Positions 38,755 through 50,740 of a DNA stretch of 64,000 nucleotides are shown here, one piece after another. The notes below the pieces were generated by a model that saw only the letters and a list, made by a program, of their open reading frames with translations, ran no database searches and was not told where the DNA came from. This DNA is from Erythrocercus mccallii. Its lineage: Eukaryota; Chordata; Aves; Passeriformes; Dicruridae. The DNA lies in the NCBI GenBank assembly GCA_013397435.1, contig VZRG01001689.1:32218-96217 (forward strand), read 5' to 3'. The position numbers were made by a program, and so were the translations under genes. Within the stretch, counting starts at the first letter, position 1. Every line of letters begins with the position of its first letter.

Positions 38755-39009
38755 CTGTCAGTACATTTGAAAAACATCAGAGAGAGATTAAGGAACGTGG
38801 GGTATCCTCCTCTCCTCACTCATGCACAAGTAACCAGACTTCTCCTTACTGATTTCCCTTATAAATTATTTGGGACGTAAACACTGCTGGTAAGCTGGAG
38901 AACAACATAAATTGTTGTTCCTGGATGAAAATGTGAATACAGTTTTGTGACACAGCTTAAGCTGATCTAAGAGACTAAGAGCTGCTCAAAACAGAGGGCC
39001 CTGCTCTCT

Positions 39010-39800
39010 CCTGCCCTCCCTTATGGCATACACTGATTATAGCACTTCATGGAACACCATGGTGGGGGCAATCCCAAACACAGCTGCAGTCTGGGTAGAG
39101 AATGGATCAAGAGCAGCCCTGCTGAGAAGGATTTGGGGGTGCTGGTGGATGAAAGGCTCGACATGACCCAGCCACTCACAGCCCAGAAAGCCAAATGTGT
39201 CCTGAGCTGCATCCAAAGCAGCATGGGCAGCAGGGGATTCTGTTACTCTGCTCCACGCTGGTGAGACCTCACCTGGAACCCTGCATCCAGCTCCAAGGTG
39301 CCGAACATTAGAAGGACACTGACCTGCTGGGGCAAGTCCAATGGAGACCATGAAGATAATCATGGGCTGGCTGAAGGGATTGGGGCTTGTCCAGTCTAGA
39401 AAAGAGAAGGCTCTGAGGATTCCTTATTACGTCCTTCCAGTACCTAAAAAGGACTTCCAAGAAAGCTGGAGAGGGACTTTGGACAATACTGGACAATACT
39501 GGACAATATTTGGAGGATATTTGGACAATATCCTGTAGTGCTAGGATGAGGGGAAATTGCTTTAAACTGAAAGAGGATGGATTTAGATTTGGTATTATGA
39601 AGAAATTCATCATTGTGAGGGTAGTGAGGCACTGGATCAGGTTGTCCAGAGAAGTTGTGGATGCTTCAGTGCCTCATCCCTGAAAGTGTTCAAAGCCAGC
39701 TTGGATGGAGGTCTAAGCAACTTGGTCTTGTGCAAGCTGTCCCTGGCCATGGCAAAGTGGTTGGAACTGTGTGACTTGAAGCATTCTGTGGTTCTATGTG
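39010..39800 (+). mobile_element. CR1 LINE fragment with part of ORF2 and 3' end
   Basis: Starts in the 3' part of CR1 ORF2 (GAGCAGCCCTGCTGAGAAGG, GCTGGTGGATGAAAGGCTC) and continues to the 3' end near GCATTCTGTGGTTCTATGTG. Frames are broken. Contains a small internal tandem repeat at 39478-39535. Confidence 0.93.
39478..39535. repeat. TGGACAATAC tandem repeat inside CR1
   Basis: Three direct copies of an 11-bp unit (TGGACAATACT) followed by two looser GGA-ATATT units. It arose after the CR1 inserted. Confidence 0.85.
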
Positions 39801-40179
39801 TTTCCTACAACGAGATACCTGAACTCTGTTCTGAAAGAAGGGTAAGAGACAGAGAGGAGTAGATCATTGGTGAAGGACCACCTCTTTTAAGCCTTTGTAA
39901 GTTACTACAGATGCTGAGACACAGCATTTGACACTGTTCTTTGATTCACAAATTGATTTGTCACGTATGAGATAGTCTTAGAAGAACAGTATCAGCCACA
40001 GTAACAAAACATTAACAGAAGTCTTTTGATGAGGAAAAACAATCCAAATGTATTTTATGGGAAATTCTGCCAGGAAATGACAAAGTTTTTCTCATGCTTG
40101 CAGAATTCATTAAAATTACTGGAGAAAGAGCATTTTAGGAATTTACAGTTTCTTTCCATTTTATAAACAGGCAGCCTAC

Positions 40180-40311
40180 CTTGACAATGGGTTCTTCCGT
40201 TGCCAACAAATCCATAATTGCAGATACAAACACTTTTTCCTCCACTTTGCTGACATGTTGCATGAACGTGGCAAGTTGCACAGACATCGGGAATGGATCT
40301 GTTCACAATTG
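40180..40311 (-). CDS. SUSD1: SUSD1 exon 2, first EGF-like module
   Basis: Acceptor TTCTCCTTACAG, donor GTAGGC; phase 1 both ends, 132 nt. Six Cys in VCATC, HATC, SVCIC and HC with GFVGNGRTHC, the G-(Y/F)-x-G-x-G loop typical of EGF. It lacks the D-x-D-E-C start, so calcium binding is unlikely. Follows the signal peptide directly. Confidence 0.95.
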
Positions 40312-42115
40312 CTGTAAGGAGAAAAAAACACAATTACCTTTTTAAAGTAGCTTACAACTAACATGGTAGGATAATCAGCACAGAATTCAAAGTGGAGATA
40401 AAAATCTAGACTGAAACACATAGAATAGACAACTAACGCCCTCCACCTCATTTTGAAACTTGTAGGCAAACCACAGGTATTGTATTAAAAGACTAAAGAT
40501 GAAAACTAAACTGAAAAGATTAAACAAACTACACTGAGCACTTTTGTCCATCCTTCTCTTCTCTGACAAGGAAAAGAGTTTTTCAGCAATCAGAAAGGTT
40601 TAGAAGGTACATAGTAAGTAGGTCTATCCAATATTATTAATCTTTTCTCCATATGCATTTGTTTCTCTTTTGTCTTTATTTCAGTTTCCTCTGTTTTGCT
40701 GTGGGTTTTTTCTATTATTTGCACATAGACATTTAGGATACTTATCAATCTGTTTGTATCATGTCGATAAGGTAAAAATGTTATTCATAAAAATGTTGCG
40801 AATGCTGCCAGGAGTAAAATTACTTACAGTAAAGTAATTTTAGAAAAATAATTTATATTAAAAGTGGTTGAGAAGCACACAATCTAATTTACTATAATTT
40901 GACAGGGCTGTTAATATGCATTAAATTAGAATAAAATACAAATTTGTTCTCTTCTTTGTATTCATACTTTCAGGCCATTATGTTCACTTTCCTCCATGTT
41001 TTTCATAAACTCTTTTTGTTATCACACATACCCTTACTTTCCAAATGACAAACGTCAGAATGGATGGAATTAATGTAGACAAAGCATGTATATGCTAACA
41101 CCTTTTTACATTTTAAAAGAACAAACTAATACTGCACAAGCTGATGTCTCAAGGTGCTTGCCGCAGAAGTATGGGATTTTTCACTTTTCTAAGATAGCTG
41201 AAATTGATAAGAATACCAACATCACTCTATATTTAGCATCTCTGACAAAATTTTGACTACTCTACAATGTCTAAATACATAAGCATAACTGGAAGGAGAA
41301 GGCAGCTGAACACTCTAGTATATTTTTATGCATCAAATTTATCACTGTGATAAAGTGCCCTTCCACATGCACAGGGTTTCAGTTTTACCCACAAGTGCAT
41401 TTATGAGTGCCTTAAGGCTGTGAGAAGCAGCTTAGATTCCTAATTATCCATGCTTATATACTTGTGTGTGTGTGTGTTTCTGATAAGAATAGAAAAGAGA
41501 AACTGTCAGCTCGCAATGGCAGCCAACACAGATCAGAAAATTAAATTTACAAACAGCCATGGAGAGAACTTTCCTATGATACCTCAGTCTTCTGGAAAGA
41601 CATGGAAGAATCTTCCTCAAATTGCTGCTTCAGGAGATAAAATAACCCACATGTTTCCACCCCCTGCCTCCCCCTACTACTACAGCTGAAATTTTATTGC
41701 CTATTTGTCCTTCACAACACACAGTTTATCATGCCAGCACTACAGTCACCTCATTGTTTTGGTCCTACCCATGTGCTCCCTCAAGCGCGGCTCCCGCACT
41801 GGCAAGACCCTCTCAGCCCTGCGGGACACGAGGTCGCTGCCACCACCGCCGTCAGCCAGTGTCGAGGAGACACACCAGCCAGCGCCAAGGACAGCACCCA
41901 CCACGGCCACCGCCGCCACCAAAGGCACGGGTACCATCACCACCACCACGTGCTGCTCCGCCACCACCACCGCGGCACACTTGTGCATGCATACCAGCAT
42001 GAGCTGCCCCCAACACCACCACCAAGGAACGCTCTGCCACCACCGTGGGCTGTTCGGCCACCACCGCCGGGCGCTGGAGCTGCAGCTCACAGTCCCCGCG
42101 CCCGGCCGCACTCAC
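40312..42115 (-). other. SUSD1 intron 1
   Basis: AT-rich distal part with a short (GT)n run at about 41464-41478, then the CpG-rich proximal part from about 41790. A CCA/CCG-rich stretch occupies 41836-42070. Long plus-strand ORFs over 41705-42887 come from the CG-rich composition and are not called. Confidence 0.8.
41836..42070. repeat. CCA/CCG-rich low-complexity stretch
   Basis: Plus strand is dense in CCACCACCG and CACCACCACC units (GGTGGT on the gene strand). It sits just downstream of exon 1 in the CpG island. Confidence 0.8.
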
Positions 42116-42212
42116 CCCGCCGCCGCCCCGCGCACCGCGGCAGCGCCAGCAGCAGCAGCAGCAGCAGCGGCAGCGGCGGCGGCGCTGGGGCCCGGCCGCC
42201 CCCCGAGCTCAT
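42116..42212 (-). CDS. SUSD1: SUSD1 exon 1, signal peptide
   Basis: Starts at an ATG with G at -3; donor GTGAGT; leaves in phase 1. It encodes MSSGGGRAPAPPP followed by LPLLLLLLLALPRCAG, a strong signal peptide with a likely cleavage near CAG. The Leu run is a pure CTG repeat followed by CTGGCGCTG. The frame is open upstream to another ATG at 42482, which would add 90 Arg/Gly/Ala-rich residues. I prefer the internal start because the signal peptide follows at once. Confidence 0.85.
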
Positions 42213-42483
42213 CTCCCCGCTGCCGCCGCGCCCTTCGGTGCTGCACAGCCCCGGTGCCTCCGCATCGTCCCTGGGGGCGGAGGGAGGGAGGGAGCCGAGG
42301 GCAGAGCAGAGCCCGAGGGCAGGGCAGAGCCCGCAGCCCGCGGCCCGGGGCGGAGGGCGGCTGGCGCTGCCTCCCGGCGGGCGGGACTCCCTTATCGCCG
42401 CCGCGCCCTCGGCCCTCGCTGGGACTTCCACCCTCAGCGAGGCCCCTTTCCTCCCCGGCCCCACTGCCCGCAAAACCCTCAAT

Positions 42484-42535
42484 TTTCTTACTTTTTTTTC
42501 TTATTTTCCTTTTTTTTTCTTCTTTTACGTCTCTT
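42484..42535. repeat. Pyrimidine tract in the SUSD1 5' region
   Basis: About 52 bases of T with scattered C and two A (purine-rich on the gene strand), inside the CpG island. Such a tract can form triplex or act as a poly(dA:dT) nucleosome-excluding element; that role is inferred. Confidence 0.75.
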
Positions 42536-42880
42536 CCCTGGCACAACCCCTTTCCTTCCCCGGGACACCGCCTCTGCCCCGGCCAGGCAGATGGCAAGGT
42601 TGATAAGAGCTGCTGCTGTCCATAGCCCGGAGGCGGAGGGAGAAACCGATGGCAGGATTATTTATGATTCCCGGCAAGGGCGGCTGGATGGGCACACCTG
42701 TTTTTACGTGGGAGCTGTGCCGCCTCCCGCCAGGCGCCGGCAAACGGGACCGAGCAGCGCCTCGAGCGGGGCGGCAGCGCTCGGTGTGGCCCGACGGGAG
42801 GGCGGCGCTGCCGGCACGAACTTGGCGCGTCAGTGCTACGATGTACGAAGCTGGTGCAGCCGTACACCACCAGCCCTTAG

Positions 42881-45800
42881 TGCCTGAAACAAAGAAACGC
42901 TTTCTCACTGCAGGCCTTAGACGCCGCTCAGCTGAATCCCCAAACCTCGTATTTAGGCAGGACCACAAGCGCTGCTTGAAGAGTTTTCTGCCGTAGAAGA
43001 GCAGTAATAGCCCTAGCGCTCATAGCCCTCATTCGTGTCCGTGAGCCTGCATTTTAGAAAGCTGCATAATTCTTTCCATCTACAAATGCAGTTGCACCGT
43101 TACCACCATAGAGGGGTGCCAAGGTGAGGAACCGGGGATGCCTAACACAAAAGTAGAATTAGATGTATTTCATAACTCTTACGAGATTCCTGAAGAAGTT
43201 TCGCTGATGTGCTATGGTGGCTTTCCATTAATGCTCTTGAATGTTAACGGAGCCCCGTCCCCTAGCACCAATATTACGTGACATAACCTGATCTTTTACT
43301 GCTGTGTAATAACAAACACCAAACTATTAGTGTCTGATTTCAAGGGATGCAAACCCCAGTTTCACTGAATTATCAACTTTATTGATTTATTTATGTGACT
43401 CTCTTCCAGTTTTTGAGGTTTTGGTTTGTTGTTTTGGGGGGCCTTTTTGTTTTGGGTTTTTTGTTTGTTTGGGGGGGGGTTGCTTGTTTTTTGTTTGTTT
43501 TGGTTTTTTTAAATTGTTGTTCTGCCTACTTAAGCATGTATATACTTTTTATCAGTTTCTGCTATGCTTATTCATCTTGACCAGGTTCTTCAGCAGCAGC
43601 CATACATACAAGTGATCCTCCTTTTGGAAGACCACACTATAGATGTCATTATTGCATATTTCTCCCTTAAAATTACTGAAATCAGAAGCATGCATGCTCA
43701 GTGGTGATAAGTAGCTTATCATTATAAGGAATAGTTCAGAGAATTGTTCTGCACAACATATTAAAATTGTTGGGAAAAAAACAAATTTCCTTTTCCTTGG
43801 CAGCCCACTGTGTAGCAGACCTACTAATCCCAGCAATTTCTACTGTTCCTTTCTTAAAAAGTAGTGGAAGCAAATTTTTATAATTCTAAGCACCTCATGC
43901 AGCAAAAAAGAAAATATTTTTGGCATGAAGCCTGAATAAATACATCATATTTATAAAGAGAACAAATTAAAAATTGTAGTAGAAATATTCTTTAAAGAAA
44001 GAAACAAAGATGTATATGAGCTGAAAAATATACTGGACTAAGACTGGAACATCCTTGTTATGTTGCTGTCTATTGTGTCTTAGACAATTAAATGCTGTTT
44101 AAGACATCCTTCAGAACCAAATAATTAAAGTACACACAAAGTACATGCACACTACTTTAAATTCAATGCATGGTCATAAGAAATAAGTGTCAAAAGATGT
44201 TGAGAGGTCATTTGTTCACAACAAGGTCAACTCTATGATTCCTGACACATCTAACTTGCTATGTATGCTGACAGTGAGGTGGAATTCACACCATTCCCAA
44301 ACAATCTCTTCTACTGCTTCAGGTCTGAATCCACCAGTGAGATTCATCACAGATCATTTCTGCCCAGGGGTCATGTGCCCAAATCCTAGGTAATTGGTAC
44401 AGAAAGATACTTAAAGATTCAGGAGGGTAAGGCAGACTAGTGTCCTAACACATTGATCTATAACATCTTGGGCAAATCTTGCTTGTTTCATGTAAAAATT
44501 TGTCTAATGAAAATAGATTAATATCTACCTATATTTTCTGTTTTGGATAGGATAAAAATTTTAATCTTTTCCTTGTCAAACCTAAAGGAAGCCTAGTTTG
44601 TAATTACAGTGTTTCCCTCACCCCTAACATTAAATTACCCACAAGATGTATGTACCAGTATTTGCTTCAATTTCTCTTCTTTGTGAAAAGAAAATAGTTG
44701 TGATGGTCAAAGTAACTCAATTTGTCCAGAGATGCTTACAAATTTCCTGTAAATTTTTAGCCTGCAAGTATCTAAATGCAGATAATTGAAAATCAGAAGG
44801 GCAAGGTGGATTAAACATTTCCTTAGCCATCTGTATTCGTTCTGTCTCCTTTGCAAACAATGAATATCATTATGTCATCCAAATGTCTTTGTTTTTTCTC
44901 CTAAGGATGTTTTGGCATAGATTACACTGCTTCTTTTGACATACAGAGACAAAATATTTGATACTAATAGCTCTTACAGCAAACACATTTTTAAAAACAC
45001 AGCAAACATCTTCAGCCAGGGTGAATAAATGTATTTCCTCCTTGTTAACAGATCACTCAGCTCTTCATAGTGCAATTGCATTCTTGAACAGCTTGCTATC
45101 AAGTGCTTCTTTCCAACTGGCAATGAAATAACTGCAGCTTGATGGAAGATTCCTTCTGTCTGAATTCTGTTTCTCTTGCCTATTTAAAATTATTCAAATT
45201 AATAACTGGTTTCTGGTTACCCACTTAGTTCCCAGAATAAGAAACAGCAATTATTGAAAATAACTCAAAATATTCAGAAATAACTGAAAAGATTGGCTGA
45301 GCCTCTTCAGTTTCTATTGAAAATTCTTCAGTAAATACAGTGCAGAAGTAAAGCAGTATCTTGTATGATTTTTTTTTAAAGAAATATTATCAATTAAGCT
45401 GTTTGCAATATTTCTGTCCATTCTCTCAGGGTGCCTATGCCACTGTCTAAGCTCCTAGCAGATGAAACAAAGATGAAAATGTAAATAAGATTCCTGTAAA
45501 AGCTTTGAAGCTTTGAATACCTGAATTTGAACCTTAAATATTGAATGCTTCTATAGAATTTGCCTACAGGATAGGCCTTGGATGTACCATATATCAGAGC
45601 ATGCCCTGTACATCTCATAACAAGGGCATAGTAGGTGATAAAGCCTGCTGACAGTTACTGCTAATCAGAAAAGCAGCTCTCCAGAGCAAAAGGACTGCTA
45701 TCTGTGGGTTTTAGCATAGGAGACCAAACTGCGCTTTGCCACAAACCCACTGGGAGCTTTGATAACTCCTCTTTGCCTCCCTTCACTTCTCCCTCCCACT

Positions 45801-46579
45801 TAGATGTGTAACTGGGATAGTATTCCTATGTAAGTGTGTATGGGGCAACATAACCTCTGGTAGAAGTTTTCATGCCCTAGTTTTCAGAAGTTTTTAAACC
45901 ACAAGGACTTAGTGTATATTCGTTTATGGGGGGTGTCCTAGTGTTGTCAGATCTTGGAATGTCATCCAAGAATACCGCTGATAGCCATTGCTTCTGATTG
46001 TTTCATGCTGTGTCATTACTTTGAGGGTTGTGCTGACTGAAGACCATAGTTAGTAGGAAAGAGGCAGAGTGGCACAAAGGAAAAGTTCAGAAAGAAACAG
46101 TAACAGCACCCTCTTCATACATTTTAAAAACAATAACTAACTAAATAAAAAGTAATGTGATTTTTTCAGCTCCAGGTACATGAACAGACATCTTTTCCTT
46201 TCAGATCCTAAAATACCTGCTAAAATCTTTTTCTGAAGAGAAAGAACTCGGCAACAAGATTCATGCTTTCTTCTCTGCCAGGCTTCCCAAGCTCACCACA
46301 GGGGTATTGGCCTTTCTATTGCAGCTGCATAAAACCTAACAACAGCTTGTCAATAAAGCAAAAATTAATGACAATATCTTTGATAGGTACAGGGAAAACC
46401 CAAATCCCACTGACTACATAATCATCCTTGTACTATCCTTCTCTCACCATCAGCTTTGCTGTATTTATGGGCAAGATGAGTCTAAAAGTGAGTCTAAAAA
46501 CATTAGATGGGAAATATGGCAACTTGTCAAATTATATTATCTATGAAGATAAATTCCATATTTATGTCTTATGAGTTCC
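42881..46579. other. Intergenic, upstream of SUSD1
   Basis: AT-rich with a T/G-rich tract at 43425-43520. No gene, RNA or repeat family I can support in the rest. Confidence 0.7.
43425..43520. repeat. T/G-rich low-complexity tract
   Basis: TTTTGGGG, GGGGGGGGG and TTTGTTTG runs on plus. It resembles the 7210-7330 tract. Four or more G-runs could permit a G-quadruplex on the plus strand. Confidence 0.8.
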
Positions 46580-46686
46580 TGGCCATCCTTCCTGAACATG
46601 TTCCTGTGAACCTGCTTTTGCAGGGAAGTTGAACCAGATAATCTCCAGAGGTCCCTTTCAACCCCAGTCATTCTGTGGTTCTGTGA
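46580..46686 (+). mobile_element. CR1 LINE 3' fragment
   Basis: AGATAATCTCCAGAGGTCCC, TTTCAACCCC and CATTCTGTGGTTCTGTG are the last about 100 bases of CR1. Confidence 0.9.
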
Positions 46687-47340
46687 CCAGAGATAATAGA
46701 CCAAACCATTCTGGAGCTGTTCAGGCAGCTGGGTATCCTTTTGCCATGGTTTCTTTCTCTATGGACCAATTGTACTCTGTCATCAGACAATCTCAGATTT
46801 CCATCCACACATTGCAGTGGGAAAGAAAAGGGAATCTAGCAACCAAACCTTTCATAGTAAATACCTCCACCTTCACTCTCTCAGTTGTTCTGTAAGCAAT
46901 TAAACTTTGACATGCTGTTTATCAAGTTTAAAGTAGCTGTTTTTTTCTCAATTAGAAAGTACCTTAAATTACTTTAGACCCTGGGAATACAAAGCTAGCA
47001 GAATGAGTTGGATTTTAGATTCATAAAATTATGCATTCATTGGCATAAAAAAAGAGTGGTTTTGTTTTGCTACAAAACCAGCGCAAGCTCTGCTCTTTAA
47101 TCTAAGAAAATTAAATTAGGTGTAACTCTATTATTTCTACATTTACTGGCAATCAAAGGAGAAATACACCCTGGGTTATGGTATGTCTGTGTTGTTATAA
47201 ATTGTAATAAAGACTTAAGGTTGGCATATCTATGGAAATAAAAGGCCACCTAGTCTTTTTTTTTTATTTTCTGTTTGAATTGCAAAGTTGAAAGCCCTAT
47301 TCATCTTGAAATAATATCTACAAGAAATCAAGTTTGTCTT
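46687..47340. other. Intergenic, nothing supported
   Basis: AT-rich sequence between two CR1 fragments; no gene or repeat family seen. Confidence 0.65.
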
Positions 47341-47975
47341 ACAATCACAGAACCACAGAATGGGAAAGGTTAGAAGGGAGCACTGGTGGACTCTGGTCCA
47401 ACCTCCCTGCTCATGAAGGGTTATCTGAGAGCACATGGCACAGGATTCCATCCAGATGGTTCTTGAATATCTCAGTTGATGGAAACTCCACAAACTCTCT
47501 GGACAATCTGTTCCAGTCCACTGTCAATCACATTGTAAAGAAGTTCTTCCTTATGTTCAGGTGGAACTTCTATGCAGTTTCTGCCTTTTGTCCTATTGCT
47601 TGGCATCACTGAGCAGAGCCTGGCTCCATCATCTTGAAACCCTCCCTTCAGATACTCATAGACATTGATGGGATTCCCCTCTCAGTTGTCTCTTCTTGAG
47701 GCTGAACACACCTAGCTCTCTCAGTCTTTCCTCGTAAGAGAGATGCTCTAGTTCTTTAATCATCTTTGTTGCCTTTCACTGCACCCACTCCAAAACTTCA
47801 TGTCTTTCTTGTACTGAAGAGCCCAGAACTGGACACATGACTGCAGGCGAGGCTCCACCATGGCTGAGCAGAGGGGCAGGATTACCCCTCTGGACCTGTT
47901 GGCAATGCTCCTCCCCATGTAACCCAGGATAACATGGGCCTGCTTGGCTACAAGGGCACCATTGGCTCATGAACT
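47341..47975 (-). mobile_element. CR1 LINE fragment, reverse orientation
   Basis: Begins with the reverse complement of the CR1 tail (ATCACAGAACCACAGAATGG) and continues through TCCAACCTCCCTGCTCATG and TGAACACACCTAGCTCTCTC into CR1 3' sequence. No intact ORF. Confidence 0.94.
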
Positions 47976-50121
47976 TTCCATATAACAGAAGAACTTGACA
48001 TTCAAATAATGTAAGCATATGAGAACTAAATGATGACTGACCATTTAGGCCTGCACAAAGCTGGGAAACATTTTCTTTCTATGTGCTACATGAATCCACT
48101 GTCTAATTACAATTACAGATTTTTTATTCTATACCCATTTGACACACAACCAGGTGTACTCTAGAGGGTGTTTTAAACTTTGGCTGAAGGTACAGCCCAT
48201 CTTTTGGAGAGTAAGAAGTTATGTGTCAGTTTAGAAGTGTGGTTGTTTAGGTTGGATACTAGTCTTTGAAAGGGACAGAATCAAGATTAGTCAGCAGGAT
48301 TCCCAAAGTTACATTCAGCATCTTAATCAAGCCCAGTGTTTCTAGGCAATTGATCTATCAAGTTATCAGCATTTTTCCTGTTAGATTTCATGAGACACTA
48401 AGTAAGTGAGATATCCCAGGCAAGACAGGAAGCTGCTGCTACCATCTTATGGTCAGGCCCTTCAAAAGTAACCTCTTCCTTATATATTTTCCTGTTGATG
48501 AGTGGCAAAAATGACCTGAAAATATTTTTGAAGGGTCTTGATTAAAATCATATGCATTAAAAAAACCTAAATGAAAAATGCAGTCTTCCTATAATATAAA
48601 ATTGGGAGAATCTAAGCCCTGCAGAATAAGCAGTTTGTGTAAATACTAGAGGTACACAGTGATTGAACAACTTCCTCAAAGAAAAACTGTTCACACAAGT
48701 AGAAGAGTTTTGCACTGAGTGGTGAATAAAGAACTCCACAAATAGTTCCAGTAAGTTCTTTGGGAATCTTACAAGCACATGTAGCATCCTTGAAGGAGAA
48801 ATTAACTCAGACAATCTTGTGTCAGGCAGGCTGTAACCAGCAGTGCCAAACCAGAGAAAGAGAAAAATACATTTATACCATAAAAAGTCTTAGCATCAAA
48901 AGGTGTGGTGTTGTTTGTTAACCTTATGTCTCTATGGTTGAAACAACATGGAAAGATCTAATGCTCAAAGAGCATAATGCATAGTCATTTACTGTTGAAA
49001 CAAACACAATGATGGAGTTGATTGGGAGAGGTCTGCTATCAAAAATCTTAAACCATTTTAGTATCTGACAGACCAGTGAAGGCTCTGATAGAGACGATAA
49101 ACTTGTTGAAACACAAAGAGCAACAGTATAAATCCCATATGCTTTTGAAAAGATAATTACAACCTCAGCAACACAGAATTTTAAGCTGTTCAGTAATAAT
49201 GAGAGCATACACACAAAAAGGGAAAGAGCATGTCACCCAACCAAACGTCACATATGAAGAGAAGTATAGAAACCACTTTCAGTTAAGAGATGTGATAGAG
49301 ACTACTTGGGTAGCAAACAGTTTTTAGAAATTTACTGTCACCTTAAATAGAAAAACTACTTTCAGAGCTTTTCAAAATGGGGAACCTTAGTTACACAATT
49401 CACAAGATACTTCAAATCTGATGACTAGATGAGTCGAATTCTGCATATACAGAAATTACATTTTCCTGAAGGTACTGTATTGCTGCTATTAAATCTCCCA
49501 CTGCTTTTGGACAATTTGGCCATAGGAGAGAATTGGAGGAGGGAAGAAAAGGAAAGAAAGAGAGAAGGTCAGTAATGCTGAAAAGTCAGCGGGCAACATG
49601 GTCATGTTTTTGGGTAAGAACTAAACCTAACAACTTCAGGTTTTTGTCAGAAGTTTTAAATTAGAACAGAACCCACAGCCCTCCTTTCCAGCACCCACTC
49701 ACATTGCATTGACTAAAATAGACCCTGGAGCTACAGACAGTTTTTCCCAGATCATCAATGGAATCCACAGTACTGAATAGCAGTTATCCTAATTTCTTTA
49801 GCCTTTGTCTTTTTGTGTGTTGAGATCTTATTTATTTTAAAAAGAGCTTCGATTTTACTTTTACAGGCAGTGATACTTACTGAATGTATTCTCTAGGTGC
49901 ATACTAGGCAGCACCATAGCAGCATAGAAATGGAACCTGTATCCAACCACCTCCAGTCCATCCTCCTTTACAAAAGGTTTCCAAGCACTGAGCAATGTGC
50001 CTTTGCAGACCAAGATGGGCTCTGGAGGGAAAAAAACCCACAGAAAACCTTCAATAAAAACCCTTACAGACCCTTCATTTTACAAACAGTATGTATGCAC
50101 AAGAGACACAGTTAATACAAT
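47976..50121. other. Intergenic, nothing supported
   Basis: AT-rich; scattered ORFs under 100 codons on minus (48557-48814, 48924-49214) show no domain. A purine-rich run lies near 49530-49570. Confidence 0.65.
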
Positions 50122-50426
50122 AATAGAACAGTCTTGCTTGGAAGTGACCTTAAAGATTGTATAGTTTGATTTGTCATGGGCAACACCACCTTCCACCAGA
50201 CCAGGTTGCTCAAAGCCCCATCCAACCTGGCCTTGAACACTTACAGGGATGGGAAGTCCATGACTTCTCTAGCTACCAATCCTGTTCCAGTATCTCATCA
50301 CCCCCACAGTAAGGAAGTTATTCCTAGTATCTAATCCAAACCTACTCTCCTTCAGCTTAAGGCCATTTGCCTTTGTCTTACTTGTGAAAAATCCCTCTCC
50401 AGCCCTCTTCTATCTTTGTAAGGTGC
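50122..50426 (-). mobile_element. CR1 LINE fragment, reverse orientation
   Basis: TTGCTCAAAGCCCCATCCAA, CCTGGCCTTGAACACTTAC and AAATCCCTCTCCAGCCC are reverse-oriented CR1 3' region. Confidence 0.92.
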
Positions 50427-50740
50427 ATAGCTAGAAAAACACTTTACACAGTAGATTTAATGGAGGAATTACAGAAGGTATACTTTGCTTGCATTAAAAG
50501 CTCTGATTCTCACAAAAGGACAGAGTAGCTGTACTTGAAGGAGATTGGAAATAAAACACAGGACTTAAAAGCGTTACCCTGATGAACTATCAGACTAAGC
50601 ACCAAATCCTATGGAATAAGAATGATCATTAACTTGAGACTAAAGTATTACTCTCATTGTAAGACCTTTTCTGGAGCCAGACAACCCATACTGCTATCTT
50701 AGCACTACCCTAGACATTTTTTCTCATTGTCTCATTTGTT
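50427..50740. other. Intergenic, nothing supported
   Basis: Short AT-rich spacer before the GC-richer block; no feature seen. Confidence 0.6.

Larger units (their letters stand above)
38755..40179 (-). other. SUSD1 intron 2
   Basis: About 1.4 kb, more than half of it a CR1 fragment inserted in the opposite orientation to the gene. Confidence 0.85.
5299..42212 (-). other. SUSD1 gene, coding span to candidate poly(A) signal
   Basis: Sushi domain-containing protein 1, a type I cell-surface protein whose ligand is not known. Sixteen coding segments on the minus strand, each with AG/GT borders, join without a frame break: 97, 132, 156, 153, 177, 180, 180, 95, 190, 95, 187, 94, 256, 40, 94 and 4 nt, about 709 codons plus stop. 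Domain order: signal peptide, EGF-like x3, CCP x3, FN3-like x3, transmembrane helix, one-residue tail. Human SUSD1 is of similar size (747 residues as I recall). The ectodomain has many N-x-S/T sites in the CCP and FN3 exons. Identity rests on the module order, the SCAVWAQ motif before the membrane helix, and PTBP3 lying directly upstream as in human. The ends are the least certain: the TSS is not mapped and the terminal exon depends on a very short intron. Confidence 0.93.
41790..42880 (-). promoter_or_regulatory. CpG island, probable SUSD1 promoter
   Basis: GC content and CpG count rise sharply between about 41790 and 42880 against an AT-rich surround. It covers exon 1, the 5' UTR and the start of intron 1. 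GGGCGG/CCGCCC-type Sp1-like sites are frequent and there is no clear TATA box, as expected for a broad CpG promoter. A pyrimidine-rich tract (42484-42535) lies upstream of the start codon. The TSS is not resolvable. Confidence 0.8.

Noticed and set aside
41705..42887. Long plus-strand ORFs (280-306 codons) over the CpG island
   Set aside because: Overlapping frames on both strands, His/Pro/Arg/Ala-rich translations and CG composition explain them. SUSD1 exon 1 is on the other strand.
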